A stretch of DNA of 58,565 bases from JAVBLD01 sp031553705. Its GTDB lineage: Bacteria > Bacteroidota > Bacteroidia > Bacteroidales > Marinifilaceae. This document shows, in pieces, positions 9,552 to 17,418 of this stretch (positions within the stretch are counted from its first letter, which is position 1; every line of letters starts with the position of its first letter). The stretch covers positions 1 through 58,565 of the forward strand of contig JAVBLD010000043.1 in assembly GCA_031553705.1 (NCBI GenBank), given 5' to 3'. Position numbers and translations under genes: made by a program. The notes beneath the pieces were generated by a model that ran no database searches, was not told the origin of the DNA, and saw nothing but the letters and a program-made list of their open reading frames with translations.

Positions 9552-10121
9552 TTATGCTAATCTCAACTCTTTCAGTTTCCAAAAACATTTCATTGTAGCC
9601 TTTACATCCGCCAATGCGTCATGAGCGTTATCGAACCTGCTACCGAACAAAATTTGATACAATTCTACGAGTTTTGGGGATTTAAATCCATTATTACCAG
9701 GCAACTTACAATAATTTATTGATCCCTTCATCGTACAATATTTGGGCTTTAAAAATAAAGATGTCATCATCCGTAGCCTTTCAAATTCGGCCCCTACAAC
9801 ACACTCATCGAAACTGATATTATGTCCTACCAGCAACCAAGCCTTATCCACCCTCTCGGCGAATAGCTCCAGTACCTCTTTTAACGGCTCTCCATGTTCA
9901 TTGGCTATAGATGTTGTAATTCCATGCAACTTTGATATTTCCGCCGGTATTGAAAATCCCTCCGGTTTAATAATTGCATTCCTTTCTTCGAGCACCTCTC
10001 CCCGGACATCACAAACGATCCATGCCAACTGTACCAATCTCGGCCAGTTATCCATATCGGTTATCGGAACATCCCAACGCTCAGGCAATCCGACAGTTTC
10101 AGTATCAAAAAACAAATACAT
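9552..10121 (-). CDS. DnaQ-like 3'-5' exonuclease (DEDD family)
   Basis: A 189-residue single-domain exonuclease. ExoI YLFFDTETVGLP supplies the Asp-x-Glu pair. ExoII is LVGHNISFDECVVGAEF (Asp). ExoIII contains NAHDALADVKATMKCF, with the catalytic Asp preceded by His (DEDDh type). This is the fold of the DNA polymerase III epsilon subunit and RNase T, but the protein is short and lacks the polymerase-binding tail, so it may be a stand-alone proofreader or a repair or RNA-trimming nuclease. It lies 64 nt upstream of dnaB on the same strand. Family assignment is firm; the specific role is not. Confidence 0.9.
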   Translation of the reverse strand: MYLFFDTETVGLPERWDVPITDMDNWPRLVQLAWIVCDVRGEVLEERNAIIKPEGFSIPAEISKLHGITTSIANEHGEPLKEVLELFAERVDKAWLLVGHNISFDECVVGAEFERLRMMTSLFLKPKYCTMKGSINYCKLPGNNGFKSPKLVELYQILFGSRFDNAHDALADVKATMKCFWKLKELRLA

Positions 10122-10179
10122 AGCTCAGGATTTCAATTATAGTTGTGAAGCTTCTTATATTTTATTCCCTTATCCTACG

Positions 10180-11004
10180 TTATTCATCGAAACTCTTATT
10201 GTATTGGTGCATTGCCCGATAGCTCATACCCATACTTGAAAATCCACCATCATGATATAAGTTCTGCATCGTAATTTTCCTGGTCAGATCCGAGAATAAG
10301 CAGATGCAATATCCGGCACACTCTTCCGCCGTAGCATTTCCTAATGGAGACATGCGATCGGCAAAATCGACCAGCCTGTCGAACCCTTTAATACCGCTTC
10401 CTGCCGTAGTCTGAGTCGGTGATTGCGAGATCGTATTCACCCGGATATGCTTTTCCCGGCCATATATATAACCGAAACTCCGAGCAATAGACTCCAGCAT
10501 AGCTTTAGCATCTGCCATATCATTATATTCAAACATCGTACGTTGTGCCGCTACATAAGAAAGTGCAACAACCGATCCCCATTCGTTAATTGCATCCAGT
10601 TTTTTAGCCGTCTGTAATACCTTATGAAAAGATATGGCCGATATATCCAACGTTTTCTGTAAGAATTCATAATCCAGATCATCATAAGAACGTTTCTTCC
10701 GCACATTCAATGACATTGCGACAGAATGCAAGATAAAATCTACTTTCCCTCCCAAATGCCTCATTGCTTCGTTAAGCAGGTTCTCCAAGTCTTCCACATT
10801 TGTAGCATCAGCAGGAATCAAAAGGATATTATTTTCCTTTGCGAACTTCTCAACATCTCCCATACGGATAGACAACGGAGTATTTGTCAGAACTATTTCC
10901 GCTCCCTCTTCAATACATTTCTCAGCCACCTTCCAAGCAATCGACATCTCATTCAAAGCACCGAAAATAATTCCTTTTTTCCCTTTCAATAAATTGTAAG
11001 CCAT
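10180..11004 (-). CDS. fabI: Enoyl-[acyl-carrier-protein] reductase (NADH)
   Basis: The 274-residue short-chain dehydrogenase fold of the FabI type reduces trans-2-enoyl-ACP in the last step of each fatty-acid elongation cycle. The nucleotide-binding start GKKGIIFGALNEMSIAWKVA is characteristic of FabI. The catalytic pair Tyr150/Tyr160 and Lys167 (YNDMADAKAML, Tyr-x6-Lys) is intact, as is the C-terminal PLGNATAEECA region. A -7 element at 11101-11108 and a palindrome at 11072-11087 lie upstream. The product supplies acyl chains also used by the acyltransferases elsewhere in the window. Confidence 0.96.
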   Translation of the reverse strand: MAYNLLKGKKGIIFGALNEMSIAWKVAEKCIEEGAEIVLTNTPLSIRMGDVEKFAKENNILLIPADATNVEDLENLLNEAMRHLGGKVDFILHSVAMSLNVRKKRSYDDLDYEFLQKTLDISAISFHKVLQTAKKLDAINEWGSVVALSYVAAQRTMFEYNDMADAKAMLESIARSFGYIYGREKHIRVNTISQSPTQTTAGSGIKGFDRLVDFADRMSPLGNATAEECAGYCICLFSDLTRKITMQNLYHDGGFSSMGMSYRAMHQYNKSFDE

Positions 11005-11071
11005 CTTTTAAAAATTTAAATAAATAAATGTATCGTTCCCCACAATCATACTTTTCATTTTTTACATAAAA

Positions 11072-11087
11072 TCGGGAACATCCCCGA
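11072..11087. promoter_or_regulatory. Short interrupted palindrome in the fabI leader
   Basis: TCGGGAACATCCCCGA has 5-bp arms TCGGG/CCCGA around a 6-nt centre and lies 68 nt upstream of the fabI ATG, just downstream of its -7 element. It could be an operator for a lipid-responsive repressor or a small mRNA hairpin; no regulator can be assigned. Confidence 0.3.
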
Positions 11088-11100
11088 CAATAAACGACGA

Positions 11101-11108
11101 CAAAAATA
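11101..11108 (-). promoter_or_regulatory. -7 element TATTTTTG of the fabI promoter
   Basis: It reads TATTTTTG on the minus strand, matching TAnnTTTG. No clear TTTG is found at the expected -33 distance. It predicts a fabI leader of roughly 90 nt containing the palindrome at 11072-11087. Confidence 0.45.
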
Positions 11109-11197
11109 ATCCAAAAAACAATAATCCTGTTATTTTAAATTCCGAATTTTGAATTTAGAGCAAAATCAGACTGTTTCCGGATCTATCATAAAACTCA

Positions 11198-12850
11198 TCA
11201 ATTTAACAGATTCCTTGCAGCTTCCATAGCAACGGCCGTTATCTCACTGCCGCTAATCATCCCGGCAATTTCCCTGACACGTTCCTCCGGTTCCAGCCTC
11301 TTTATTTTAGAAACGGTACCCTTCAAATCATCCTCCTTATAAACTTTGAAATGGGCATTTCCGGCAGCAGCAATCTGAGGCAGATGAGAAATACTGATTA
11401 CTTGCATGGAAGTGGCCATCTCTTTCATCATCCGGGCCATTTTATGTGCAACCTCCCCCGAAAGTCCGGAATCGATCTCATCAAAAATGATAACCGGTAA
11501 TTTTTTGGTCTTTGATAATACATATTTCAACGATAACATCACTCTGGAAATTTCTCCCCCGGACGCCACTTTTGACAATTCGCCAGGCTGCTGGTTCTTA
11601 TTAGCGGCAAATAAAAACTTCACTTCATCAGTACCTGTCGGTGTAAACTCGTCGATAGATGTCGTCATAACCGTAAATTCGGCATGTTTTATTCCCAGAT
11701 CGACTAACAGCGCTTTCATTTCTTCCCTCAGCTTTCCCTCCGCCTCTACCCGGCCGGTATGAATCTGACCCGCCAGCTCTTTCATCCGGGATCCGGCCTC
11801 CTCTATCCTTTTCTCCAAGTTCTCTATCTCATCAACATATCCCTGTATATTTTTCAACCTATCGGAAATCTGGTCCCGTATCATCATCAAATCCGCTACC
11901 GAATCGACTTTATATTTATGCAACAGGTCGTATATTATATTCAACCGCTCATTAATTACTTCTATCCTAACAGGATTATACTCTACCCCTTCAGCTTTTC
12001 GTTCGGCCTCGTCCACCAGATCATTCAGTTCAACGATCACCGAATTCAGCCGTTCCATATACTCCCCGGCCTCTTTCAAGACCCCTTCCAATGTCAAAAC
12101 ATTATTCTTTGACATTTTTAAAGCGGAAATCGCCGCATGATCAACATCCCGTAGATGGTAGACTAATCCGGAGAGCACAGACTTCACGCTTTCCGCATTC
12201 GACAGTAGCGCAAGTTCTTCTTCCAGTTCCTCCCTTTCACTATCCCGTAAACATGCACTATCTAACTGATTAAATTGAAATTTTAAATAATCTTCCTCTT
12301 TTTCCATATCGGTGGCCCTACTCTTCAAATCATCCAGTTCATTCAACATCCCTCTTCGTAACCGATATAATTCACTATACCTACCTACCAATTCTTTGTT
12401 TCCGCAAAAAGCATCCAAGATATCAACCTGATACTCAGGTCGACCGATCAATAAAGATTGGTGCTGTGAATGAATATCTATCAGGAAACCGCCAAACTCT
12501 TTTAACAGCTTATTATTTACCGGTGTATCATTTATAAAACAACGGGACTTTCCATCGGCAGTGATCTCTCGACGTACCAAAACATATTCCGAATAATCCA
12601 GATCATTCTCCCTAAACCACTCCGTCAACGAATATCCGGTAACACAATACGAAATTTCTACCACACATTTCTTGTCTTTGTCCATAATGACGGTCGCCTC
12701 CGCACGCTGCCCCAAAGTCAACCCGATAGCCCCCAGTAAAATAGATTTTCCAGCTCCGGTTTCTCCGGTAATTGTCGAAAATCCTTTTTCCAAATCAATC
12801 TGCGTCCGATCAATTAAAGCATAATTATTAATACTAATACTTTCTATCAT
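11198..12850 (-). CDS. recN: DNA repair protein RecN
   Basis: A 550-residue SMC-like ATPase of normal length for double-strand break repair. Head motifs are Walker A STITGETGAGKSILLGAIG, signature KVASGGEISRVMLSLKYVLS and Walker B PVIIFDEIDSGLSGEVA, followed by ISHLPQIAAAGNAHFKV. The middle (about 155-390) is an antiparallel coiled coil. The gene is 43 nt downstream of the DUF4835 gene, an arrangement common in Bacteroidota. Start chosen at the conserved MIESISINNYALI. Confidence 0.97.
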   Translation of the reverse strand: MIESISINNYALIDRTQIDLEKGFSTITGETGAGKSILLGAIGLTLGQRAEATVIMDKDKKCVVEISYCVTGYSLTEWFRENDLDYSEYVLVRREITADGKSRCFINDTPVNNKLLKEFGGFLIDIHSQHQSLLIGRPEYQVDILDAFCGNKELVGRYSELYRLRRGMLNELDDLKSRATDMEKEEDYLKFQFNQLDSACLRDSEREELEEELALLSNAESVKSVLSGLVYHLRDVDHAAISALKMSKNNVLTLEGVLKEAGEYMERLNSVIVELNDLVDEAERKAEGVEYNPVRIEVINERLNIIYDLLHKYKVDSVADLMMIRDQISDRLKNIQGYVDEIENLEKRIEEAGSRMKELAGQIHTGRVEAEGKLREEMKALLVDLGIKHAEFTVMTTSIDEFTPTGTDEVKFLFAANKNQQPGELSKVASGGEISRVMLSLKYVLSKTKKLPVIIFDEIDSGLSGEVAHKMARMMKEMATSMQVISISHLPQIAAAGNAHFKVYKEDDLKGTVSKIKRLEPEERVREIAGMISGSEITAVAMEAARNLLN

Positions 12851-12893
12851 AAGTCATGATTTAAACCACACATCGACAAAACATTAAAACATA

Positions 12894-13808
12894 TCAATTC
12901 GCCTTATTTTCAATCAAACTGCTGTATTTTGATATATTTGCCGGATTAATTTCCGATACAATATTATATACCCGTTTACGCTCATCGATCAAAGCAGGTT
13001 TAAAGACATTTATAATCTCATCCGATTTTGCATCAAAAAAAAGTTGTAAAATATAAGCATTGGGTCGTGCGCGATGCGCCCTTTGCAGAAGTTCCAGAGC
13101 CATAAGAATCGCAGCACGTCCGTCAGTCACATGGTCAGCCATCACATCCAACCCTAAACGGTGATATCGATACATGCACTCTCTGATCGGCGCATAACTC
13201 CGGTCCAGCAAATTATTAACCAGCCAATAACGATTTCTTCTGCCCTCAAAAGATTTCCATCCGGACTCTCGAGCGCCCTGGCATTGGGCAACAATATTTT
13301 CCGCCTTACTAAAGAACTCGCTTCCTCCCATTAATGAAAAAGCGTCATAGTCCATACCTAAGATAATATTGGCGTAATAAGCCAATATATTTACCAGACT
13401 GCTATTTTGCCCCGACTCGTTAAACACCAATGGCTCAAACTCCCGGTAAACAAAATCGACATCATTATCCATAAGGCTCAATAACACCGTATTATAAGAA
13501 GAGTTATATACCGGACGTACGGCCCTCACCTGCATCGTTCCTTTAAACTGGTCGCTTCCGCCTTGTGCATTTAAAGTAATCTGAATTCTACATTCAATCC
13601 GTTCATCATAAGCAAAAACATTACCTGACCAACGTCTGTTATTCATAAATTCGTATATATCCCGTTGCATATTGGTAAAAAGCTCCTTATTTGTTCCCTG
13701 AATCTTCTGAGACGAAACAGTAACATCACAACGCAACTCCTGTGCACAAATATGACAGCAGGCCCACAATAACAGAAATACGATAGATATACAACTCCTT
13801 ATCATCAT
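12894..13808 (-). CDS. DUF4835 secreted protein (PorD-like)
   Basis: About 304 residues. I place the start at 13808, the first of two consecutive Met codons, because a signal peptide then begins at once (MMIRSCISIVFLLLWACC) with likely cleavage after CAQ; an upstream ATG at 13826 would add six residues. The mature protein resembles DUF4835, which lies next to recN in many Bacteroidota. As I recall, the family is annotated in some Bacteroidota as PorD, linked with type IX secretion; nothing here proves that role. Expected location is the periplasm or outer membrane. The gene is divergent from nusB and lies 43 nt upstream of recN. Confidence 0.82.
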   Translation of the reverse strand: MMIRSCISIVFLLLWACCHICAQELRCDVTVSSQKIQGTNKELFTNMQRDIYEFMNNRRWSGNVFAYDERIECRIQITLNAQGGSDQFKGTMQVRAVRPVYNSSYNTVLLSLMDNDVDFVYREFEPLVFNESGQNSSLVNILAYYANIILGMDYDAFSLMGGSEFFSKAENIVAQCQGARESGWKSFEGRRNRYWLVNNLLDRSYAPIRECMYRYHRLGLDVMADHVTDGRAAILMALELLQRAHRARPNAYILQLFFDAKSDEIINVFKPALIDERKRVYNIVSEINPANISKYSSLIENKAN

Positions 13809-13925
13809 GATAATAAATATGCACAAATATATATTTTTATCCCGACACCGTCATCTTACTCCCGCAGCTTATTCTCTCATTTCCATAATTTTTAATTATT
13901 AGTTTTTAGTTTCAGTTTTTTTCCA

Positions 13926-13933
13926 TACTTTCG
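13926..13933 (+). promoter_or_regulatory. -7 element TACTTTCG of the nusB promoter
   Basis: TACTTTCG differs from TAnnTTTG by one base and has a T-rich tract (TTTT) 19 nt upstream. It would give a nusB leader of about 30 nt. Confidence 0.5.
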
Positions 13934-13966
13934 CGCCACAAAATAATATAATAGTTCTTCATAAAA

Positions 13967-14914
13967 ATGACAAGTAGAAGATTAATCAGGATTAAGGTAT
14001 TACAGCTTCTTTACATGTATACAAAAAAAGAAGATACTACACTAGCTGAAATTGAGCAGGATCTAATAAAGAATATCTCTAAGAGTTACGACTTGTATCA
14101 TCATATATTACTCCTGCTATCTGAGATTCAACATACTGCTTCCTTTAAAATCGATGCAGCAAAAAACAGGTTATTGACTTCTAAAAAAGAATTGAATCCG
14201 AATACCCGATTTATAGAAAATCCTATTTTTAAGATTCTACAAAACAATAGAAAATTTCAGATAGTTGTCCGCAATAATCTGATATCTTGGAATGACTCTC
14301 CCGAAACAATTGCCTATTTCTATAATGCCATTATCAAAACAAACATATACCAGGATTACATGAATGCTCCCCAAGTATCTTTTGAGGATCATAAAAATCT
14401 GATACTTGATATATTCGGTGAGGTTCTCGTACAAGATGATGTCTTTTTTCAGACACTGGAAGATAAGAACATTTTTTGGAATAGTGATTTCGAACTTATA
14501 CTGAGTATTGTGCATAAAACAATCCGTAATATAAAGGAAAATACAAAAGAGGAAAACAATATCCTGTTTTCCATTTATAATGAAGAGGAAGATACAGAAT
14601 TTGCCAAAAAACTTTTACGGAAAACGATCCTCGAAAATCAGGAAAATATCGATATCATAAACAAATTTATCTTTAACTGGGACATCGAACGTATTTCCGA
14701 TATGGATAAACTGATTATGTCAACAGCGATCTCCGAGTTAAAACACTTTCCCTCGATTCCTATAAAAGTAACCCTTGATGAATATATTGAAATTACAAAA
14801 TCATATAGCTCCCCTAAAAGTGGAGCATTTATCAATGGAGTTCTTGACAAAACCGTCTCTTTGTTAAAAGAAAATAATCAGATTATTAAAACCGGACGAG
14901 GACTTATGGAATAA
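13967..14914 (+). CDS. nusB: Transcription antitermination protein NusB (long Bacteroidota form)
   Basis: A 315-residue protein, about twice the length of E. coli NusB but usual for Bacteroidota. The start SRRLIRIKVLQLLYMY is the typical NusB N-terminal helix. The canonical C-terminal NusB part (about 200-310) has DMDKLIMSTAISELKHFPSIP, then the VTLDEYIEITKSY and GAFINGVLD motifs. The middle insertion of about 120 residues is Bacteroidota-specific. NusB with NusE binds boxA RNA and supports rRNA antitermination. The downstream yajC and YbbR genes that often follow nusB in Bacteroides are absent here; instead a shared terminator faces two small-RNA units on the other strand. Confidence 0.93.
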   Translation: MTSRRLIRIKVLQLLYMYTKKEDTTLAEIEQDLIKNISKSYDLYHHILLLLSEIQHTASFKIDAAKNRLLTSKKELNPNTRFIENPIFKILQNNRKFQIVVRNNLISWNDSPETIAYFYNAIIKTNIYQDYMNAPQVSFEDHKNLILDIFGEVLVQDDVFFQTLEDKNIFWNSDFELILSIVHKTIRNIKENTKEENNILFSIYNEEEDTEFAKKLLRKTILENQENIDIINKFIFNWDIERISDMDKLIMSTAISELKHFPSIPIKVTLDEYIEITKSYSSPKSGAFINGVLDKTVSLLKENNQIIKTGRGLME

Positions 14915-14945
14915 TTACTATTTTATATTGGGATTCAAAATGGAA

Positions 14946-14971
14946 AGGAGCGACATTGTCGCTCCTTTTTT
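14946..14971. terminator. Bidirectional terminator between nusB and small RNA copy 1
   Basis: The perfect stem GGAGCGAC/GTCGCTCC (8 bp) has an ATT loop and is followed on the plus strand by TTTTTT, a strong intrinsic terminator for nusB. On the minus strand the hairpin is followed by TTTCCATTTT, a weaker tract that would end small RNA copy 1. Confidence 0.8.
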
Positions 14972-14977
14972 CACCAA

Positions 14978-14997
14978 CTAAACTAAACTAAACTAAA
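14978..14997 (-). repeat. Pentamer repeat (TTTAG)4 in small RNA copy 1
   Basis: Four exact CTAAA units on the plus strand (TTTAG in the RNA). Copy 2 has five units, so repeat number varies between paralogues. The unit is not a multiple of three and lies in a predicted unpaired segment between two hairpins. Confidence 0.9.
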
Positions 14998-15094
14998 CTT
15001 CCCGTTGTAATCCCTACAATGGTTTCTCTCTTATATCATCATTTCAAAATGAAAACTCATATTTTGCAGATATTTCAATCATATTTCAACGATG

Positions 15095-15125
15095 CGAAGA
15101 TATATAAAAATAAAACCACTACAAA
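15095..15125 (-). promoter_or_regulatory. Promoter of small RNA copy 1
   Basis: On the minus strand TTTG (15122-15125), a 19-nt spacer and TATCTTCG (15095-15102) form a Bacteroidota-type promoter with one mismatch in the -7 element. Start of transcription is expected at about 15089-15091. Confidence 0.65.
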
Positions 15126-15373
15126 AAAATATCACTTTTTTACCAAGAAAAAGGAATACATTAAATTTGGGATCAATCCTAAAACCCGGTTAATACGATA
15201 AAAATCATGCGAAAAGCGTCGCAAGCCTAAATAACTCCCCTAAATCGACTTTAAAAGCCCTGATTCTGGCATTAAAGGATTTTGTTGATCGTTTTTTAAA
15301 GTAGTTGCAGATAACCATATCGTTGTTTTTATCCCCTATACCACCTAGTTATCAATCATGCACGACACACAAT
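15126..15373. other. Spacer between the two small RNA units
   Basis: About 250 nt of AT-rich DNA between the promoter of copy 1 and the terminator of copy 2. I see no convincing ORF, hairpin or repeat. It separates the two units, so each probably has its own transcript. Confidence 0.5.
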
Positions 15374-15398
15374 AAAAAAAGGAGCGACGAATCGCTCC
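15374..15398 (-). terminator. Terminator of small RNA copy 2
   Basis: On the minus strand GGAGCGA-TTCG-TCGCTCC (15381-15398), a 7-bp GC-rich stem closed by a UUCG tetraloop, is followed by TTTTTTT. It is a strong intrinsic terminator. Confidence 0.85.
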
Positions 15399-15412
15399 CT
15401 TTTCTTCACCAA

Positions 15413-15437
15413 CTAAACTAAACTAAACTAAACTAAA
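15413..15437 (-). repeat. Pentamer repeat (TTTAG)5 in small RNA copy 2
   Basis: Five exact CTAAA units on the plus strand, against four in copy 1, in the same position of the predicted RNA. Confidence 0.9.
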
Positions 15438-15541
15438 CTTCCCGTTGTAATCCCTACAATGGTTTTTCTTTTATATCATCATTTCAAAATGAAAACTCAC
15501 GCTTTACACATCTCAAATATGCTCTATCATATTTGACATTA

Positions 15542-15572
15542 CAAAAATATACAAAGAATTATTTCTCGCAAA
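15542..15572 (-). promoter_or_regulatory. Promoter of small RNA copy 2
   Basis: On the minus strand TTTG (15569-15572), exactly 19 nt, then TATTTTTG (15542-15549): a full match to the Bacteroidota sigma-ABfr promoter pattern. Transcription is expected to begin near 15535-15538. Confidence 0.75.
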
Positions 15573-15668
15573 ATTTTTGTTGCATTTTTTCATGTAAAAA
15601 AAGTTAATATGTGTTCAAAAATATAATAAATCATTGTATTTATCTTTTTATCAGCCACTTACAAACTA

Positions 15669-16481
15669 TCATTCTATCAACTGTAGTCTCTCTTTCGCTT
15701 CTTTTAGTGATACCAGGTTAAAATGCCACCATTCATTTTCGATTGTCTTAAAACCGGCATCGGTCATAACCTTGCGCAATAGTAAACGATTAGCCAATTC
15801 CCGGGAAGTGATTTGTTGTTGTTTGATTAATAAATCCTCATGGGTGATATGTGCTTTATCTCCGAAAAAGTCATATTCACATCCCATTTCCAACGCTTTC
15901 CCCGTACAATCCACAAGCGAAACATCTACTGCAGCTCCGAAATTATGCAATCCTCCATGCTCCGGATTTCTGACATACATCATCCTGTCGGTGCCTTTGA
16001 CAATTTCCCACATCTCCCGTTGTACTGACAACGGGCGGGCTGCATCATATACAATCAAACTCAGATCCGGGCGCATAGCCTTTAATCTTTTTTGCGCATC
16101 TATCAACCGTTCGGCTGTTTCAGATAACATATAGGCTTTGTCGAGATTCTTATATAAAATTTTTCCAACAAAGTTGAAAGGAGTAGCATATACAATATGA
16201 ACTGCTATCGACGGCTCTAATTCCCTGATATTAACCAAGCCCATCGCTCGGAACTTCTCTTCCAGCATGACATTTTTCGAGGCAGCAGTACACGATATGC
16301 TATCTAAAATAATGGATACATGCTTTTTGACAATGGAATCGATAATAGCCATCATTACCGAATCCGTTACACGAAATCCATCTTTATTCGCCACCCCACC
16401 ACCACAACCCGCCCCTGTAACTCCAATTGCGATTCCGACATAAATGATCCAAGTACGAAACCCACACCTTTTTACCTCCAT
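15669..16481 (-). CDS. D-alanyl-D-alanine dipeptidase, VanX/DdpX family lipoprotein
   Basis: A 270-residue zinc peptidase that hydrolyses D-Ala-D-Ala. The N-terminus has a hydrophobic segment ending VTGAGC, a probable though imperfect lipobox with Cys26. VanX-type residues are all present: Arg149 in DAARP, the zinc ligands His179 and Asp186 (HNFGAAVD, His-x6-Asp), and Glu250 and His253 in EWWHF. As a surface or periplasmic enzyme it most likely recycles or scavenges peptidoglycan dipeptide; no van ligase or regulator is nearby, so vancomycin resistance is not implied. It lies 20 nt downstream of the acyltransferase gene, probably in the same transcript. Confidence 0.92.
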   Translation of the reverse strand: MEVKRCGFRTWIIYVGIAIGVTGAGCGGGVANKDGFRVTDSVMMAIIDSIVKKHVSIILDSISCTAASKNVMLEEKFRAMGLVNIRELEPSIAVHIVYATPFNFVGKILYKNLDKAYMLSETAERLIDAQKRLKAMRPDLSLIVYDAARPLSVQREMWEIVKGTDRMMYVRNPEHGGLHNFGAAVDVSLVDCTGKALEMGCEYDFFGDKAHITHEDLLIKQQQITSRELANRLLLRKVMTDAGFKTIENEWWHFNLVSLKEAKERLQLIE

Positions 16482-16501
16482 AAAATATAGTTATTCATTT
16501 T

Positions 16502-17050
16502 TTAATCGCCAGCCGAAAAATTTTCAGGATGTTTCGGATTAGCATCTCTATAGGTAGACATAATATATTCCAGATCTGCCTCCGGATTATCCGTTGGATA
16601 GAATAATAGGCCTAATTCGCAGAATTTATTCTTGTAATCTATTCTTCCAAGATAAACCGGGACATCTGCCTGCTTGGCAATAACTAAAAAACCTTTTTTC
16701 CATTTTTTCTTTTTCTTTCGGCTTCCCTCCGGAGTAATCGTTAGATACATTACATCCCGCTTTTTAAATTCGTTCACCATCTGTTCTACCAGCTTATTCT
16801 CTTTGTTGCCCCGGTCCACGGGAATCACATGTAAAGCCCGTAGTAATACTCCCAACGGAAAAAAGAAAAATTCTCTTTTCATCAAAATAAATGTAGGAAT
16901 ACCCTGGCTTAAAAATGCCAATTCACCCCAAATAAAATCCCAGATAGAGGTATGCGGAACCGATATAATTACTGCTTTTTTGACCGCCGGCAACTCTCCC
17001 TGAAATTTCCATCCCCCTATTTTCATGATAAAACGTGCAATATATTTCAT
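16502..17050 (-). CDS. PlsC-like 1-acylglycerol-3-phosphate acyltransferase family protein
   Basis: A 182-residue acyltransferase, shorter than typical PlsC (about 240). The catalytic His-x4-Asp motif is SVPHTSIWDFIWGE. The FILMKREFFFFPLG and PEGSRKKKKKWKKGF segments match acyltransferase motifs II-III, with a strikingly basic patch KKKKKWKK likely to contact anionic membrane. It probably acylates a glycerophospholipid or related lipid at the inner membrane. The specific substrate is not clear. Located 20 nt upstream of the VanX-type gene. Confidence 0.85.
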   Translation of the reverse strand: MKYIARFIMKIGGWKFQGELPAVKKAVIISVPHTSIWDFIWGELAFLSQGIPTFILMKREFFFFPLGVLLRALHVIPVDRGNKENKLVEQMVNEFKKRDVMYLTITPEGSRKKKKKWKKGFLVIAKQADVPVYLGRIDYKNKFCELGLLFYPTDNPEADLEYIMSTYRDANPKHPENFSAGD

Positions 17051-17332
17051 ACAGATTTAAAATTTGATCTTGAATTGAACACCTTTAGCTTTTGCATTAT
17101 GATATTATTACCTGTAATTCTCTCGGGTCAAATTTAAAAGATTTTTAGCATAATTACCACAGTTTACCGGAATAAGTTCTATTCTGCAAATGTTCCATCC
17201 GACTATCAAATATGAACTTTTTTTCCTCCGAACAACCTTGGACCGAACAGGTCTCAAAAAACAGAGGGCAAAAAAGATCATTCAACTTTCATTTTTTTAC
17301 ACTCCATTGCTTTATATTCTAAAAATATATAC
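17051..17332. other. AT-rich intergenic DNA before the rplU promoter
   Basis: Divergent region between the acyltransferase gene and rplU. Apart from AT-rich tracts and the rplU promoter just beyond it, I see no gene, repeat or hairpin. A 60-codon open frame at 17190-17372 runs across the rplU promoter and is not credible. Confidence 0.4.
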
Positions 17333-17340
17333 TACCTTTG
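17333..17340 (+). promoter_or_regulatory. -7 element TACCTTTG of the rplU-rpmA promoter
   Basis: An exact TAnnTTTG match. At the 19-nt spacing the -33 region reads CTTT. It predicts a leader of about 74 nt before rplU. Confidence 0.6.
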
Positions 17341-17344
17341 CACG

Positions 17345-17418
17345 ACTAAAATTTTCCTTAGGGGTACAGTAAGCGGATCACACCCACCCCATGGTATTAA
17401 CATTAAAAACAATAAAAC
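17345..17418 (+). promoter_or_regulatory. rplU 5' leader with a possible regulatory stem
   Basis: The leader can pair GGGGT at 17361-17365 with ACCCC at 17386-17390, enclosing about 20 nt. It could be an autoregulatory site for ribosomal protein L21, as leaders of this operon are regulated in some other bacteria, but the stem is short and unsupported by comparison. Confidence 0.25.

Larger units (their letters stand above)
14944..15090 (-). ncRNA. Candidate small RNA, copy 1 of a tandem paralogous pair
   Basis: About 147 nt on the minus strand, bounded by a TTTG-N19-TATCTTCG promoter (15095-15125) and the GC-rich hairpin at 14947-14965. From 15060 downstream it is nearly identical to copy 2. 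Shared elements in order are a TCATTTTGAAATGA hairpin, the hairpin TTGTAGGGATTACAA with a GGGAT loop, GGGAAG, a run of TTTAG pentamers (four here), then TTGGTGAA and the terminator. The 5' part differs between copies. No protein-coding gene lies downstream on this strand, so an attenuator is unlikely and an independent small RNA is favoured. I do not recognise the family. Ends are predicted from promoter and terminator only. Confidence 0.6.
15374..15537 (-). ncRNA. Candidate small RNA, copy 2 of a tandem paralogous pair
   Basis: About 164 nt on the minus strand between a consensus promoter (15542-15572, TTTG-N19-TATTTTTG) and a strong UUCG-capped terminator. The 5' region has its own hairpin, CAAATATG/CATATTTG with an ATAGAG loop, not found in copy 1. 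The rest matches copy 1 almost base for base over about 95 nt, including the GGGAT-loop hairpin and the TTTAG run (five units here). Conservation is stronger in loops and the repeat than a decaying duplication would need. Promoter and terminator quality make this the better-supported copy. Confidence 0.68.

Noticed and set aside
15019..15201. 60-codon plus-strand frame across the first small RNA
   Set aside because: Antisense to the small RNA with AT-rich, lysine-heavy translation; copy 2 does not keep the frame.
15669..16481. VanX-type dipeptidase as a vancomycin resistance gene
   Set aside because: No vanH, vanA-type ligase or VanRS genes nearby; the enzyme family has housekeeping roles in Gram-negative cells.
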